NCBI GenBank assembly: GCA_030528125.1
Contig: JAUMZM010000006.1
Coordinates: 1-49,787 of the forward strand
Source of the DNA: Tissierellia bacterium
GTDB taxonomy: Bacteria; Bacillota; Clostridia; Tissierellales; Peptoniphilaceae
Direction of reading: 5' to 3'
DNA: 49,787 bases
Of the stretch, positions 1 through 7,354 are shown in pieces (position 1 is the stretch's first letter; every line of letters starts with the position of its first letter). Under the pieces are notes generated by a model, which saw only the letters and a program-made list of their open reading frames with translations, made no database searches and was not told the DNA's origin. The position numbers and the translations under genes were made by a program.

Positions 1-12
1 ATTAGATAGTAG

Positions 13-45
13 AAACAAACCCAGCAAAAAGCTGGGTTTGTCTAC
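13..45 (-). terminator. Intrinsic terminator downstream of the Fur-family gene
   Basis: A perfect 10-bp stem (CAAACCCAGC at 16-25 with GCTGGGTTTG at 31-40) encloses a 5-base loop. Read on the minus strand the stem is followed by TTTCTAC, so it best serves the minus-strand regulator gene that ends at 61. The T-tract is short, so efficiency is uncertain. Confidence 0.6.
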
Positions 46-50
46 GTTCT

Positions 51-85
51 GAGAGCAAGACTAATTAGTCTTGCTCTTTTCTTTC
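51..85 (+). terminator. Palindromic terminator, plus-strand T tract
   Basis: A 24-bp perfect palindrome at 53-76 (half-site GAGCAAGACTAA) is followed on the plus strand by TTTTCTTTC. It overlaps the stop codon of the minus-strand regulator gene at 61. The T-rich side faces plus, so it probably ends transcription of a plus-strand gene lying before the window. Confidence 0.6.
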
Positions 86-492
86 TCTAAACATTCAGGA
101 CAAATTCCTGAGAATTCTAAATTATGATTTAATATCTTAAAATCAGTTTCATATTCAAGTTTTTCTTTGATATCATCTAAAGGACAGTTATCTATTATTA
201 TCTTTTTACCACAAATTACACATTTTAAAATATGCTTATGCTCTTTTTTGTTAACTTGATAAAAGCTTACTCCATTAAGATCTGTATTTTTAATTAATAT
301 ATTGTTCTCTTCTAATATATTAAGATTTCTATAAATTGTAGATAAATCGAAATTTTTAGATTTATCTTTACCTATATTAAAGATCTGTTCTGCAGAAACC
401 GGCTGATTACATTTGTCGACAAGATCTAAAACCTCAAGTCTGGTTTTTGTAACTCTAAGTCCTTTGGATTTTAATAAAGATTCTAAATTCAA
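61..492 (-). CDS. zur: Fur-family metalloregulator, probably Zur (zinc uptake repressor)
   Basis: A Fur-family repressor that binds DNA as a dimer when loaded with metal. An N-terminal winged helix (LLKSKGLRVTKTRLEVLDLV, then LSTIYRNLNILEE as recognition helix) is followed by a dimerisation and metal domain with HKH and two CxxC pairs (CVIC and CPEC) forming the structural zinc site. The divergent zinc transporter operon and the palindrome in its promoter argue for Zur over Fur or PerR. I chose TTG at 492 as start (143 aa). The ATG at 507 lies only about 6 nt after the -10 and would give a leaderless mRNA, whereas AGGGGTGA sits 7 nt before TTG 492 as a good ribosome binding site. Zur rather than PerR or Fur is inference; membership of the Fur family is clear. 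Confidence 0.85.
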   Translation of the reverse strand: MNLESLLKSKGLRVTKTRLEVLDLVDKCNQPVSAEQIFNIGKDKSKNFDLSTIYRNLNILEENNILIKNTDLNGVSFYQVNKKEHKHILKCVICGKKIIIDNCPLDDIKEKLEYETDFKILNHNLEFSGICPECLEKEKSKTN

Positions 493-513
493 CAAATCAC
501 CCCTCATTTTTTG

Positions 514-522
514 ATTATATCA
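514..522 (-). promoter_or_regulatory. Extended -10 promoter of the Fur-family gene
   Basis: On the minus strand the sequence reads TGATATAAT, a consensus -10 with the TGn extension. The -35 position is poor (TTTTAT). A transcript starting about 7 nt downstream begins near 507, giving a roughly 15-nt leader before the TTG start at 492. Confidence 0.55.
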
Positions 523-543
523 TAGTTAGGGGAAAAATAAAAT

Positions 544-571
544 TTGACATCAAAAAAAATAGTAATAAAAT
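544..571 (+). promoter_or_regulatory. SigA-type promoter of the zinc transporter operon
   Basis: TTGACA (544-549), a 16-bp spacer and TAAAAT (566-571) form a strong housekeeping promoter. The likely transcription start falls inside the palindromic operator at 577-593, so repressor binding would block initiation directly. Confidence 0.65.
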
Positions 572-576
572 AGTAT

Positions 577-593
577 ATGCAAATCATTAGCAT
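577..593 (+). promoter_or_regulatory. Palindromic Fur-family (Zur-like) operator
   Basis: ATGCAAATCATTAGCAT is a 17-bp near-perfect inverted repeat (ATGCnAAT-n-ATTnGCAT). It fits the 7-1-7 geometry of Fur-family boxes: TGnnAATnATTnnCA is shared with the classical TGATAATnATTATCA layout. It overlaps the predicted start of transcription and lies just before the znuA ribosome binding site. Binding by the adjacent regulator is inferred from position. Confidence 0.7.
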
Positions 594-605
594 AAAGGAG
601 GCGCT

Positions 606-1592
606 ATGAGAAAAAAATTATTATCAGTAGTAACTATTTTGTCATTATTATTGGCATCTTGTTCATCAAATAACAATGCTGAAAATTCATCTGATGACAA
701 ATCAATAAATTCATCCACAACACAACAGGTGGAATCTAGTGACAAGGAAGTTATATATACTTCATTTTATCCTATATATAGTTTAACAAGTCAAATAGCA
801 GGAGATAAATTTGAAGTAAAGTCATTTGGAAATTTAACTTCAGAAGCTCACGATTGGGAACCATCTGCAAAAGATATAGCAAAATTAGAAGATAGCAAAT
901 TACTAATTATAAATGGTGCAGGAATGGAAGAATGGTTAGATGATGTAAAAAATTCAACAGATATTGAAATATTAGATACTACTAAAAACGTAGATTTGAT
1001 AAAAGCTGAGGATCATGATGAGGATGAACATGAAGCAGAAGAAGGAGAAGAACATCATCATCACCATGGAGAATATGATCCACATACTTGGTTATCACCT
1101 ATGAATGCAAAAATTCAAGCTAAAGCGATTTATGAAAAATTATCTGAAATAGATAATGAAAATGCTAGCTATTATAAAAATAATTATGAAAATTTAGATA
1201 AAGAGCTTGATAGTATAATTAAGGAATACAAGGAAAAACTTGACAATATAGATGATAAGAAGATTGTAGTAAACCATGAAGCTTTTGGATATCTATCTCG
1301 TGATTTTTCTTTAGAGCAAATAAGCTTAACAGGGCTTACTTCAACAGGAGAAGCTAATCTTAAAGCTATGAATGAAATAATAGATGAAATAAAAGATGAA
1401 AAAATAAATACAGTATTTTATGAGAAAGGAGGCTCAGATAAATCGGCAAAAGTAATTGCTGAGCAGATAAATGGAGATGTAAAACCACTTAGCACTATGG
1501 AATTTGTAAGTGATGATGATTTAAAAAATGATGTAAAATATCAGGATTTAATCAAAGAAAATCTTCAAAATATCTATGAATCTTTACAGTAA
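606..1592 (+). CDS. znuA: Zinc ABC transporter substrate-binding lipoprotein
   Basis: The surface lipoprotein that captures Zn2+ (or Mn2+) and delivers it to the ZnuB permease. A lipoprotein signal peptide ends at LLASC with the lipidated Cys at residue 19, followed by a Ser/Asn-rich tether. The cluster A-I (ZnuA/TroA) fold is shown by the metal-ligand stretches around TSEAHDWEPSAKD, a His/Asp/Glu-rich loop containing HHHHH, YDPHTWLSP, VVNHEAFGYL and the late FYEKGGSDKSAKVIA. The His-rich loop is typical of zinc-specific members such as ZnuA and AdcA. It is the first gene of the operon, has a strong AGGAGG site and lies under the palindromic operator. The stop overlaps the next start by 1 bp (TAATG). 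Zinc is preferred over manganese because of the His-rich loop and the Zur-like context. Confidence 0.93.
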   Translation: MRKKLLSVVTILSLLLASCSSNNNAENSSDDKSINSSTTQQVESSDKEVIYTSFYPIYSLTSQIAGDKFEVKSFGNLTSEAHDWEPSAKDIAKLEDSKLLIINGAGMEEWLDDVKNSTDIEILDTTKNVDLIKAEDHDEDEHEAEEGEEHHHHHGEYDPHTWLSPMNAKIQAKAIYEKLSEIDNENASYYKNNYENLDKELDSIIKEYKEKLDNIDDKKIVVNHEAFGYLSRDFSLEQISLTGLTSTGEANLKAMNEIIDEIKDEKINTVFYEKGGSDKSAKVIAEQINGDVKPLSTMEFVSDDDLKNDVKYQDLIKENLQNIYESLQ

Positions 1593-2251
1593 TGAATGTA
1601 ATAGAGATAAAAGACTTAAATTTTTCATATAATAAAGATCATATCTTAAAAGATTTAAATCTAAATATAAAAGATGGAGAATTCATTTCAATATGTGGAC
1701 AGAATGGTTGTGGAAAATCTACTTTATTGAAGCTTATACTAGGCCAGCTAAAAAAAGATAGCGGAGAAATAAGGATTTTCGGCAAAAAAATTGAAGAATT
1801 TAAGAGTTTCTATAAAATAGGATATGTACCTCAAGTTAATTCAAATAAGAAGATAGCATTTCCAATTACAAATCTAGAATATGTATGTTTGAATATGTAT
1901 TCTAGGTTTGGTTTTTTGAAACTTCCCAGAAAACACCACAAAGATAAAGCTTATGATCTGCTTTGTCAAATGAATTTAAAAGATAAAATAAATAAACCGT
2001 TTAATGAATTGTCAGGTGGACAACAACAAAGAGTAATGATTGCAAGCGCTCTTGTAAATGATCCAGAGCTTTTAATATTAGATGAGCCAACTGTTGGAAT
2101 TGATAAAGAAAGCAAGAAAGAATTTTTAGAGCTTTTAAATCATATAAACAAAAAACACAATATTACTATTATTATAGTAACACATGAATTGGAGATTATA
2201 GAAAAATATTTAGATAATGTAGTCAAGTTGGAAGAAGGTAGAATATGCTAG
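1592..2251 (+). CDS. znuC: Zinc ABC transporter ATP-binding protein
   Basis: The cytoplasmic ATPase that powers the zinc importer; 219 aa is normal for the family. It has Walker A GQNGCGKST (about residue 36), the Q-loop in YVPQV, the ABC signature LSGGQQQR, Walker B LLILDEPT and the switch His in VTHE. It overlaps znuA by 1 bp and znuB by 7 bp, consistent with translational coupling of the three subunits. Among cluster 9 metal ABC ATPases the sequence alone does not separate Zn from Mn; the neighbouring binding protein does. Confidence 0.93.
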   Translation: MNVIEIKDLNFSYNKDHILKDLNLNIKDGEFISICGQNGCGKSTLLKLILGQLKKDSGEIRIFGKKIEEFKSFYKIGYVPQVNSNKKIAFPITNLEYVCLNMYSRFGFLKLPRKHHKDKAYDLLCQMNLKDKINKPFNELSGGQQQRVMIASALVNDPELLILDEPTVGIDKESKKEFLELLNHINKKHNITIIIVTHELEIIEKYLDNVVKLEEGRIC

Positions 2252-3063
2252 AATATGATTTTATGAGAAGAGCAATTCTTGTAGGCATTATGCTTTCAAT
2301 AGCAATTCCAATGATAGGAGTTGTTATGGTAAATAGAAAGACTTCAATGATAGGAGATGCTTTAAGTCATACAGCTTTATCAGGAATCGGAATTGGACTT
2401 ATAGCAGGAATAAATCCTCTTATAGGATCGCTTGTTATCTGTATTATAGCAGCTTTTGTAATTGAATTTATAAGAAAAAAATTTCCAGAATACGGTGATA
2501 TGTCAACAGCGATAATTATGAGTATAGGGCTTGGATTTGCAGCTATATTGTCAGATTTTACTCCTGGTGGAACATCATTTGACTCTTATCTATTTGGCTC
2601 GATTTCTACAGTATCTAATGAAGATGTAAAATTAATATTTATAGTATTTTTAAGTGTTGTAATACTTTCAATATTATTTTATGAAGCACTTTTGTATATT
2701 TCAATTGATCCTAATCTTGCAAAGATATCAGGTGTTTCTGTAGGAATTATAAATTCTATTTTTACTTTTTTAACAGCAATAACAGTTGCAATGAGTAGTA
2801 AAATAGTAGGGGCTTTAATGGTATCAAGTTTAATAGTTCTACCGGTTTCATCAGCCATGATTATTGGGAAAAGCTATAAATCAACCTACATTTTATCTAT
2901 ATTGTTTGGAATCTTGTATATGTTATCAGGGATAACAATAAGTTATTACTATGGACTAAAACCAGGCGGATCTATAGTTTTGATAGCTTCTTTTGGATTG
3001 ATATTGATATCTTTAATAAAGAGTATTTATAATAGAATAAATTTAAAAAAGGAGGAAATTTAA
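2245..3063 (+). CDS. znuB: Zinc ABC transporter permease
   Basis: The membrane subunit of the zinc importer (ABC-3 family, 272 aa). About eight hydrophobic segments run through the sequence. The family hallmark early motif GDALSHTALSGIGIG is present, as are SFDSYLFGS and the later GALMVSSLIVLPVSSA segment that includes the coupling region. It starts inside the end of znuC. A terminator overlaps its stop codon, so znuACB forms a closed three-gene unit. Confidence 0.93.
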   Translation: MLEYDFMRRAILVGIMLSIAIPMIGVVMVNRKTSMIGDALSHTALSGIGIGLIAGINPLIGSLVICIIAAFVIEFIRKKFPEYGDMSTAIIMSIGLGFAAILSDFTPGGTSFDSYLFGSISTVSNEDVKLIFIVFLSVVILSILFYEALLYISIDPNLAKISGVSVGIINSIFTFLTAITVAMSSKIVGALMVSSLIVLPVSSAMIIGKSYKSTYILSILFGILYMLSGITISYYYGLKPGGSIVLIASFGLILISLIKSIYNRINLKKEEI

Positions 3064-3078
3064 TTTCTTCCTTTTTTC
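3045..3078 (+). terminator. Intrinsic terminator of znuACB
   Basis: The last codons of znuB form the left arm (AAAAAAGGAGGAAATT) and AATTTCTTCCTTTTTT forms the right arm, with one G-U wobble, ending in six T residues. The stop codon lies in the loop region. Confidence 0.75.
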
Positions 3079-3127
3079 ATTGAATATATTTTATACAAAT
3101 GATAAAATTACTCTGTATGGAGGGATT

Positions 3128-3994
3128 ATGACTAGCAATTTATTTAAAAAAGTTTTTATGATAACTCTAGGTTCTGTATTATTATCTGTTGGAAGTTTCT
3201 TCTTCCTTATTAATAATGATATAGCAGCAGGAGGAGTTACAGGAATTTCTATGGTATTTTCTTCAATTTTACCAATATTTACAACAGGAGAATGGTCTCT
3301 TATATTAAACCTTCTTTTGTTCGTATTAGCGTTTATATTAGTTGGTAAAAAATTTGGAATAAGATCTATTTATTCATCAGGAATAGTATCCATAGTTATT
3401 ATTATATTAGAGAAAATTTATCCAAATGGAATAGTATTAACTAATGATATGATACTTAATGTAGTAATGGGATCTGTAATACAAGCTATTGGTATGGGAT
3501 TAGTTTTCTATTATGAAGGATCTACAGGTGGTACAGATATACTTGCTGTAATATTAAATAAGTACACACATATAGCTATTGGAAGATCACTTATGATAAT
3601 AGATATATTAGTAATTATTCTAGCTGGATTCCAATTTGGAATAGAAAAGGCTTTATATGCTACATTTACTGTTATAATTACAACTCAAGGCATAGATTAT
3701 CTAATACAAGGATTGGGAAGAAAGGTAGCTATGTTTATAATTTCTGATAAGATTGAAGAAATTAGAGATACTATTATAAGTGATTATGACAGAGGAGTTA
3801 CTATATTTAATGCAGAAGGTGGATATTCTAAAGAAAATAAAAAGATAATATTTACTATTTTGACAAATAGACAATATATAGATATAAGAAAAGAAATAGA
3901 AAAGATAGACAAAAAAGCTTTTATGTTTACTCATCCAATATCTGAAATTTATGGTGAAGGATTTACTTTTGAAAAGATAGAAGAAGAAGTATAA
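3128..3994 (+). CDS. YitT-family membrane protein (DUF161/DUF2179)
   Basis: A YitT-type integral membrane protein of 288 aa. Five to six hydrophobic segments occupy roughly residues 10-200, with the family motifs NNDIAAGGVTGIS near the N terminus and YYEGSTGGTDILA in the middle. The C-terminal cytoplasmic DUF2179 domain (about 205-288) includes DRGVTIFNAEGGYSKENKKII. The biochemical role of the family is not established. A TTG at 3080 would extend the frame, but the ATG at 3128 has a good GGAGGG site 4 nt upstream and gives a normal N terminus, so I chose it. It lies after the znu terminator and before cvfB. Confidence 0.88.
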   Translation: MTSNLFKKVFMITLGSVLLSVGSFFFLINNDIAAGGVTGISMVFSSILPIFTTGEWSLILNLLLFVLAFILVGKKFGIRSIYSSGIVSIVIIILEKIYPNGIVLTNDMILNVVMGSVIQAIGMGLVFYYEGSTGGTDILAVILNKYTHIAIGRSLMIIDILVIILAGFQFGIEKALYATFTVIITTQGIDYLIQGLGRKVAMFIISDKIEEIRDTIISDYDRGVTIFNAEGGYSKENKKIIFTILTNRQYIDIRKEIEKIDKKAFMFTHPISEIYGEGFTFEKIEEEV

Positions 3995-4018
3995 TAATCC
4001 TTTAGGATAGGAGGTTTA

Positions 4019-4843
4019 ATGACCGTATTAGAGAACAAAGAGTGCTACACTATAAAAAGATTAGATAAAAAAAGTGCTTATCTTAGTACACCTTTGGGAG
4101 AAGCAAAGATTAGCAAAAAACAAATAAAAGGCTTTAAGCAAAATGATAAGATTGAAGCTTTTTGTTATTATGACAAAAAAAAGATACTAAGGGCAACTAC
4201 AAATTTTGATTATGAGGTTGGAAAAATTTATCCTCTAAAGGTTGTTGATACTAGTAAGTATGGGGTATTTTTTGATATAGGTTTAGAATTTGATTTACTT
4301 GCACCAAGAGAAGAGCTAAGTTACAAGGTCTTTAAAGAAATGGTTTATCCGATTGGAATAAAGATAGATAATAAAAATAGGCTTTATGCTACCACAAAAA
4401 TAAGAGATATGTTATTATTAGAGCACAACTATAAAGAAAATGATCTTGTAGAAGGAAGAATTTATTCTATAAACAAATCTATAGGAGCTTTTGTTGCAAT
4501 AGACAATAAGTATGATTCTCTTATAAGAATAAAAGAGCTAAAGGGTGCATATACAGAAGGCGAACTTGTAAAAGCTAGAGTAAAAACTGTAAAAGATGAT
4601 GGAAAGATAGAACTTACTTTAAGACAAAGAGGATATCTTGAAATAGATTCAGATGCAAAATTAATATATAATATATTAAGACAAAGAGATGGAAAAATCC
4701 CTGTAGGAGATAAATCTTCGCCTTTAGAAATTTATAATAATTTTAATTTATCAAAAGCAGCTTTTAAAAGGGCGGCAGGAAGATTATACAAAAAAGGACT
4801 TATTAGAATAAAAGATCATTCTATTGAGATAAAAGAAAGGTAG
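4019..4843 (+). CDS. cvfB: CvfB-like S1-domain RNA-binding protein
   Basis: A 274-aa protein of the conserved virulence factor B / YitL family: several S1-type OB folds followed by a C-terminal winged helix. Repeated S1-like signatures are visible (GKIYPLKVVDTSKYGVFFDIG, then VEGRIYSINKSIGAFVAIDN and VKARVKTVKDDGKIELTLR). The winged helix is near 210-274 (IYNNFNLSKAAFKRAAGRLYKKGLI). Family members bind RNA and influence gene expression; the exact role is uncertain. A short hairpin ATCC-TTTA-GGAT (3997-4008) precedes its AGGAGG site. The gene is followed after 4 nt by the parvulin reading frame. Confidence 0.85.
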   Translation: MTVLENKECYTIKRLDKKSAYLSTPLGEAKISKKQIKGFKQNDKIEAFCYYDKKKILRATTNFDYEVGKIYPLKVVDTSKYGVFFDIGLEFDLLAPREELSYKVFKEMVYPIGIKIDNKNRLYATTKIRDMLLLEHNYKENDLVEGRIYSINKSIGAFVAIDNKYDSLIRIKELKGAYTEGELVKARVKTVKDDGKIELTLRQRGYLEIDSDAKLIYNILRQRDGKIPVGDKSSPLEIYNNFNLSKAAFKRAAGRLYKKGLIRIKDHSIEIKER

Positions 4844-4847
4844 GAAA

Positions 4848-5589
4848 ATGGAAGAGAAAGTATTAGCAGAAGTAAATGGAAAGAAACTAACTGAAAAAGA
4901 TGTATTAGAATTTATAAATATGATTAATGGCGGCTATAGATTTAATAACGAACAAGGAATTAAACAAATAGCAAATGAAATGATTAATCAAGAGTTATTA
5001 TACATCGATGCAAAAGAAAAAGAATTAGATAAAGATGAAGAATTCAATAGAATTCTTGAAGAACAAAAAAGAAATCTTTTGAAAAATTATGCTATGGAAA
5101 AACTTTTTGAAGATATAGAAGTTAGTGAAAAAAGAAGCAAAAGATTATTATGACAAAAACACAAGTCTTTTTAAATCTCCAATGATGTTCCATGCTAAGC
5201 ATATTCTAGTAGATGATGAACAAAAAGCTAAAGAAATCAAAAAAGAGATAGATGAAGGAAAGCTTTTTGAAGATTTGGCAAAAGAATATTCAAAAGATGG
5301 TTCTGCACAAAATGGTGGAGATCTAGGAGAATTTCCAGAAGGAAGCATGGTAAAAGAATTTGAGGATAAATTAAAAGAATTGAAAGAAGGAGAGATAAGC
5401 GATCCTGTAAAAACTCAATTTGGATATCACTTAATAAAGCTAGATCATAAACATGATAGAAGTATTTATAAATTTGATGATATAAAGAAAGATTTGCTAA
5501 ACCAATTGGTTATGATGAAAAGACAAGAGAAATATATCGAGAAAACAAACAAACTCAAAGAAAATATAGAGGTAAAAACTTATTTTTAG
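4848..5589 (+). pseudogene. Cytosolic parvulin-type peptidyl-prolyl isomerase, frameshifted
   Basis: Two overlapping frames make up one parvulin-family protein. The first (4848-5153) carries a SurA-like N-terminal helical region (VNGKKLTEKDVLEFIN, QIANEMINQELLYIDA). The second (from about 5125 to 5589) carries the PpiC/rotamase domain (FHAKHILVDDEQKAKEI, GGDLGEFPEGSMVKEFED, VKTQFGYHLIKLD). They join smoothly if one A is removed from the run of six A at 5128-5133: IEVSEKEAKDYYD then reads through to a 246-aa product. There is no signal peptide, unlike PrsA, so this would be a cytoplasmic foldase. The rest of the coding sequence is intact, which suggests a recent mutation, phase-variable slippage or a sequencing error rather than old decay. 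Confidence 0.85.
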
Positions 5590-5598
5590 GGGATTATA

Positions 5599-6993
5599 AT
5601 GACAGATGAAATACAAAAGAGTGAAATAAAAGAAGAAATAAAAAATATTTTTATTAATCTTTCGGATTATTTAAACAAGTATCAAAACCATTTTGTGCTT
5701 GGAATTTATGTTGAAAAATTTGCTAAAAATTTAAATCTTAATTTTGAGAAGAAGAAGGAATACATCTATATAAAAAAAGGAAATCCTAAGATATTATTTC
5801 ATTTAAGCGTAAATTATAATTTTAAGATTAAAAGAAATAATATCCTAAAGGATGGAGAGTTTGAAAACATTAGCAATAGTAGCTATCGAATTAATGATAT
5901 ATCATCAATTATAGTTCTTTTATTGATTATGAAATATCTTCATAGTGACTATGAAATTCTGATTAATTTTAATTCAGATTATAAAGTTTCTAGTCTAGAT
6001 AAATTTGATTTTAATAAGATAGTAAGTAAGAATATAATAAATCTTAATTTATGCGAAAGTAATTTAATAGCAGATTCTTCAGCTACAAGCCATATAGTAA
6101 GTGCATATATTCCATTTGAAAGAGATAAAGTAGAATATGAATTTGAAAAATATAGAATATCTGTCAATAATTTAATTGGTGGACATACTGGAATTGATAT
6201 ATCAAGGATAAGACAAAATTCAATAAAACTTATAATAGCTATTATAAGAAGAATAAAATCAAATGTAGATTTGGAAGTCTGTGATTTTAAGGGAGGATTA
6301 TATCTAAATTCTTTGCCTGATTCAGCATATATAGATCTAATTGTAAAAAAAGAGTATGCAAATGATCTAAAAAAATCATTTGATCTTACAGTGGATAATC
6401 AAATGCAATTAAGCTTAAAAAATGAACCAGATGTCAAATTTTCTATTGATTTACTAGAAGATTCTAATAATCAAGTTATAGAAAAAGATTATTTCGATCT
6501 TATTTCTTCATTTATTGAGTTATGTCCTAGCGGAGCTTATTCTGTAAATGAACATACAAAAGAAATAGAAAGTTCTGTTAATATTTCCACATTTAAATCT
6601 TTTAGAAATTTTGCTAAAGTCTCATTGATATTTAGATCATTAAATGAGGGAAAATTACAAGATTCATATGAAAAATTGGAAGTTGCAACTAAAGTGGCAA
6701 GAGGTAATATAGAAAAAATATTGTATAAGCCTATGTGGAAAAGAAAAGAAAATAATGAACTTAGAGAATTGGCTTATGATGTATATGAAAAACTTTTTCA
6801 TGAGCCTATAAGAATTGACTCTACTCATGAAAGTCTAGATTGTGCTATTTTTCAAGAAGAAATACAAGATTTAAATATGTTATCAATGGGAGTAGATTTT
6901 TCAAAGACAAATGATGGTTTTTATGTAGAAATAAATTCTATATATGATTTCTATTTATACATAGCTAATATTTTAAATGATATAAATAGTTAA
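5599..6993 (+). CDS. PepD-like M20 family protein lacking metal ligands (probable pseudopeptidase)
   Basis: The overall sequence follows the aminoacyl-histidine dipeptidase PepD of the M20 family, with the best-kept stretch NNLIGGHTGIDISR (about 190-204) in the lid/dimerisation domain and ESSVNIST later. The zinc ligands are mostly lost. The HxD motif is HLS (68-70), the bridging Asp of GADNGIG falls in YRINDISS (96-103), the catalytic Glu-Glu of TEEAG falls in FNSDY (124-128), the Asp of INTDSEEE falls in LNLCES, and the C-terminal His of GPHSPDE is replaced within KTNDG (436-440). At 464 aa the length is near normal for PepD (about 485). The reading frame is open with a normal ribosome binding site, so it is probably expressed with a non-catalytic role. 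Alignment is from memory of PepD motifs. Confidence 0.75.
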   Translation: MTDEIQKSEIKEEIKNIFINLSDYLNKYQNHFVLGIYVEKFAKNLNLNFEKKKEYIYIKKGNPKILFHLSVNYNFKIKRNNILKDGEFENISNSSYRINDISSIIVLLLIMKYLHSDYEILINFNSDYKVSSLDKFDFNKIVSKNIINLNLCESNLIADSSATSHIVSAYIPFERDKVEYEFEKYRISVNNLIGGHTGIDISRIRQNSIKLIIAIIRRIKSNVDLEVCDFKGGLYLNSLPDSAYIDLIVKKEYANDLKKSFDLTVDNQMQLSLKNEPDVKFSIDLLEDSNNQVIEKDYFDLISSFIELCPSGAYSVNEHTKEIESSVNISTFKSFRNFAKVSLIFRSLNEGKLQDSYEKLEVATKVARGNIEKILYKPMWKRKENNELRELAYDVYEKLFHEPIRIDSTHESLDCAIFQEEIQDLNMLSMGVDFSKTNDGFYVEINSIYDFYLYIANILNDINS

Positions 6994-7024
6994 ATAAGGG
7001 TATAAATTTTAAAAGGAGATTGAA

Positions 7025-7354
7025 ATGAAAGAGCACGATATTGTTTTTCACAAAAATGATGATAAGGCGTTAATATCAATAAACATAGAAGATGAAGATA
7101 TTGATTGTGCTTTATTGGATATTTTTTCTATTGATGATAAAGAGTATATAGCATTGGTATCATTAGAAGATAACGACTTATATATATTAGAGTATGATTC
7201 AGAAAAAGACAACGAAGAAGAAGTAATACTAAGCTTTATAGAAGATGAAGAAGAGATGGACTTTGTATTTGATGTATTTGAATCACACTGGTCAGATGAA
7301 GAAATAGATGAAGTAATGGATTCATACTTTGAGGAATTAGAAGAAGATGAATAA
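7025..7354 (+). CDS. DUF1292 family acidic protein
   Basis: A 109-aa, strongly acidic protein matching DUF1292 (YrzB-like), a small family common in Firmicutes with unknown function. Features include an N-terminal beta-rich part (DIDCALLDIFSIDDKEYIAL), the segment LYILEYDSEKDNEEEVI and an acidic C-terminal helix ending in EELEEDE. In many Firmicutes the gene lies near yrrK and yrzL; here it overlaps the start of a radical SAM gene by 8 bp instead. It has a clear AAGGAG site. Antisense reading frames here are Ser-rich artefacts of the GAA/GAT codons. Confidence 0.82.
   Translation: MKEHDIVFHKNDDKALISINIEDEDIDCALLDIFSIDDKEYIALVSLEDNDLYILEYDSEKDNEEEVILSFIEDEEEMDFVFDVFESHWSDEEIDEVMDSYFEELEEDE

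Noticed and set aside
1009-1074. His/Asp/Glu-rich repeat region in znuA as a coding repeat anomaly
   Set aside because: A metal-binding His-rich loop is standard for zinc-binding ZnuA/AdcA proteins.
3080-3127. N-terminal extension of YitT from a TTG start
   Set aside because: It starts at the znu terminator and lacks a ribosome binding site; ATG 3128 has GGAGGG and gives the family N terminus.
5121-5153. Programmed ribosomal frameshift in the parvulin gene
   Set aside because: The A-run is not phased as a standard -1 slippery heptamer for the needed direction (the shift needed is +1), and no stimulatory structure is evident. Transcriptional slippage remains possible and is kept in the finding.
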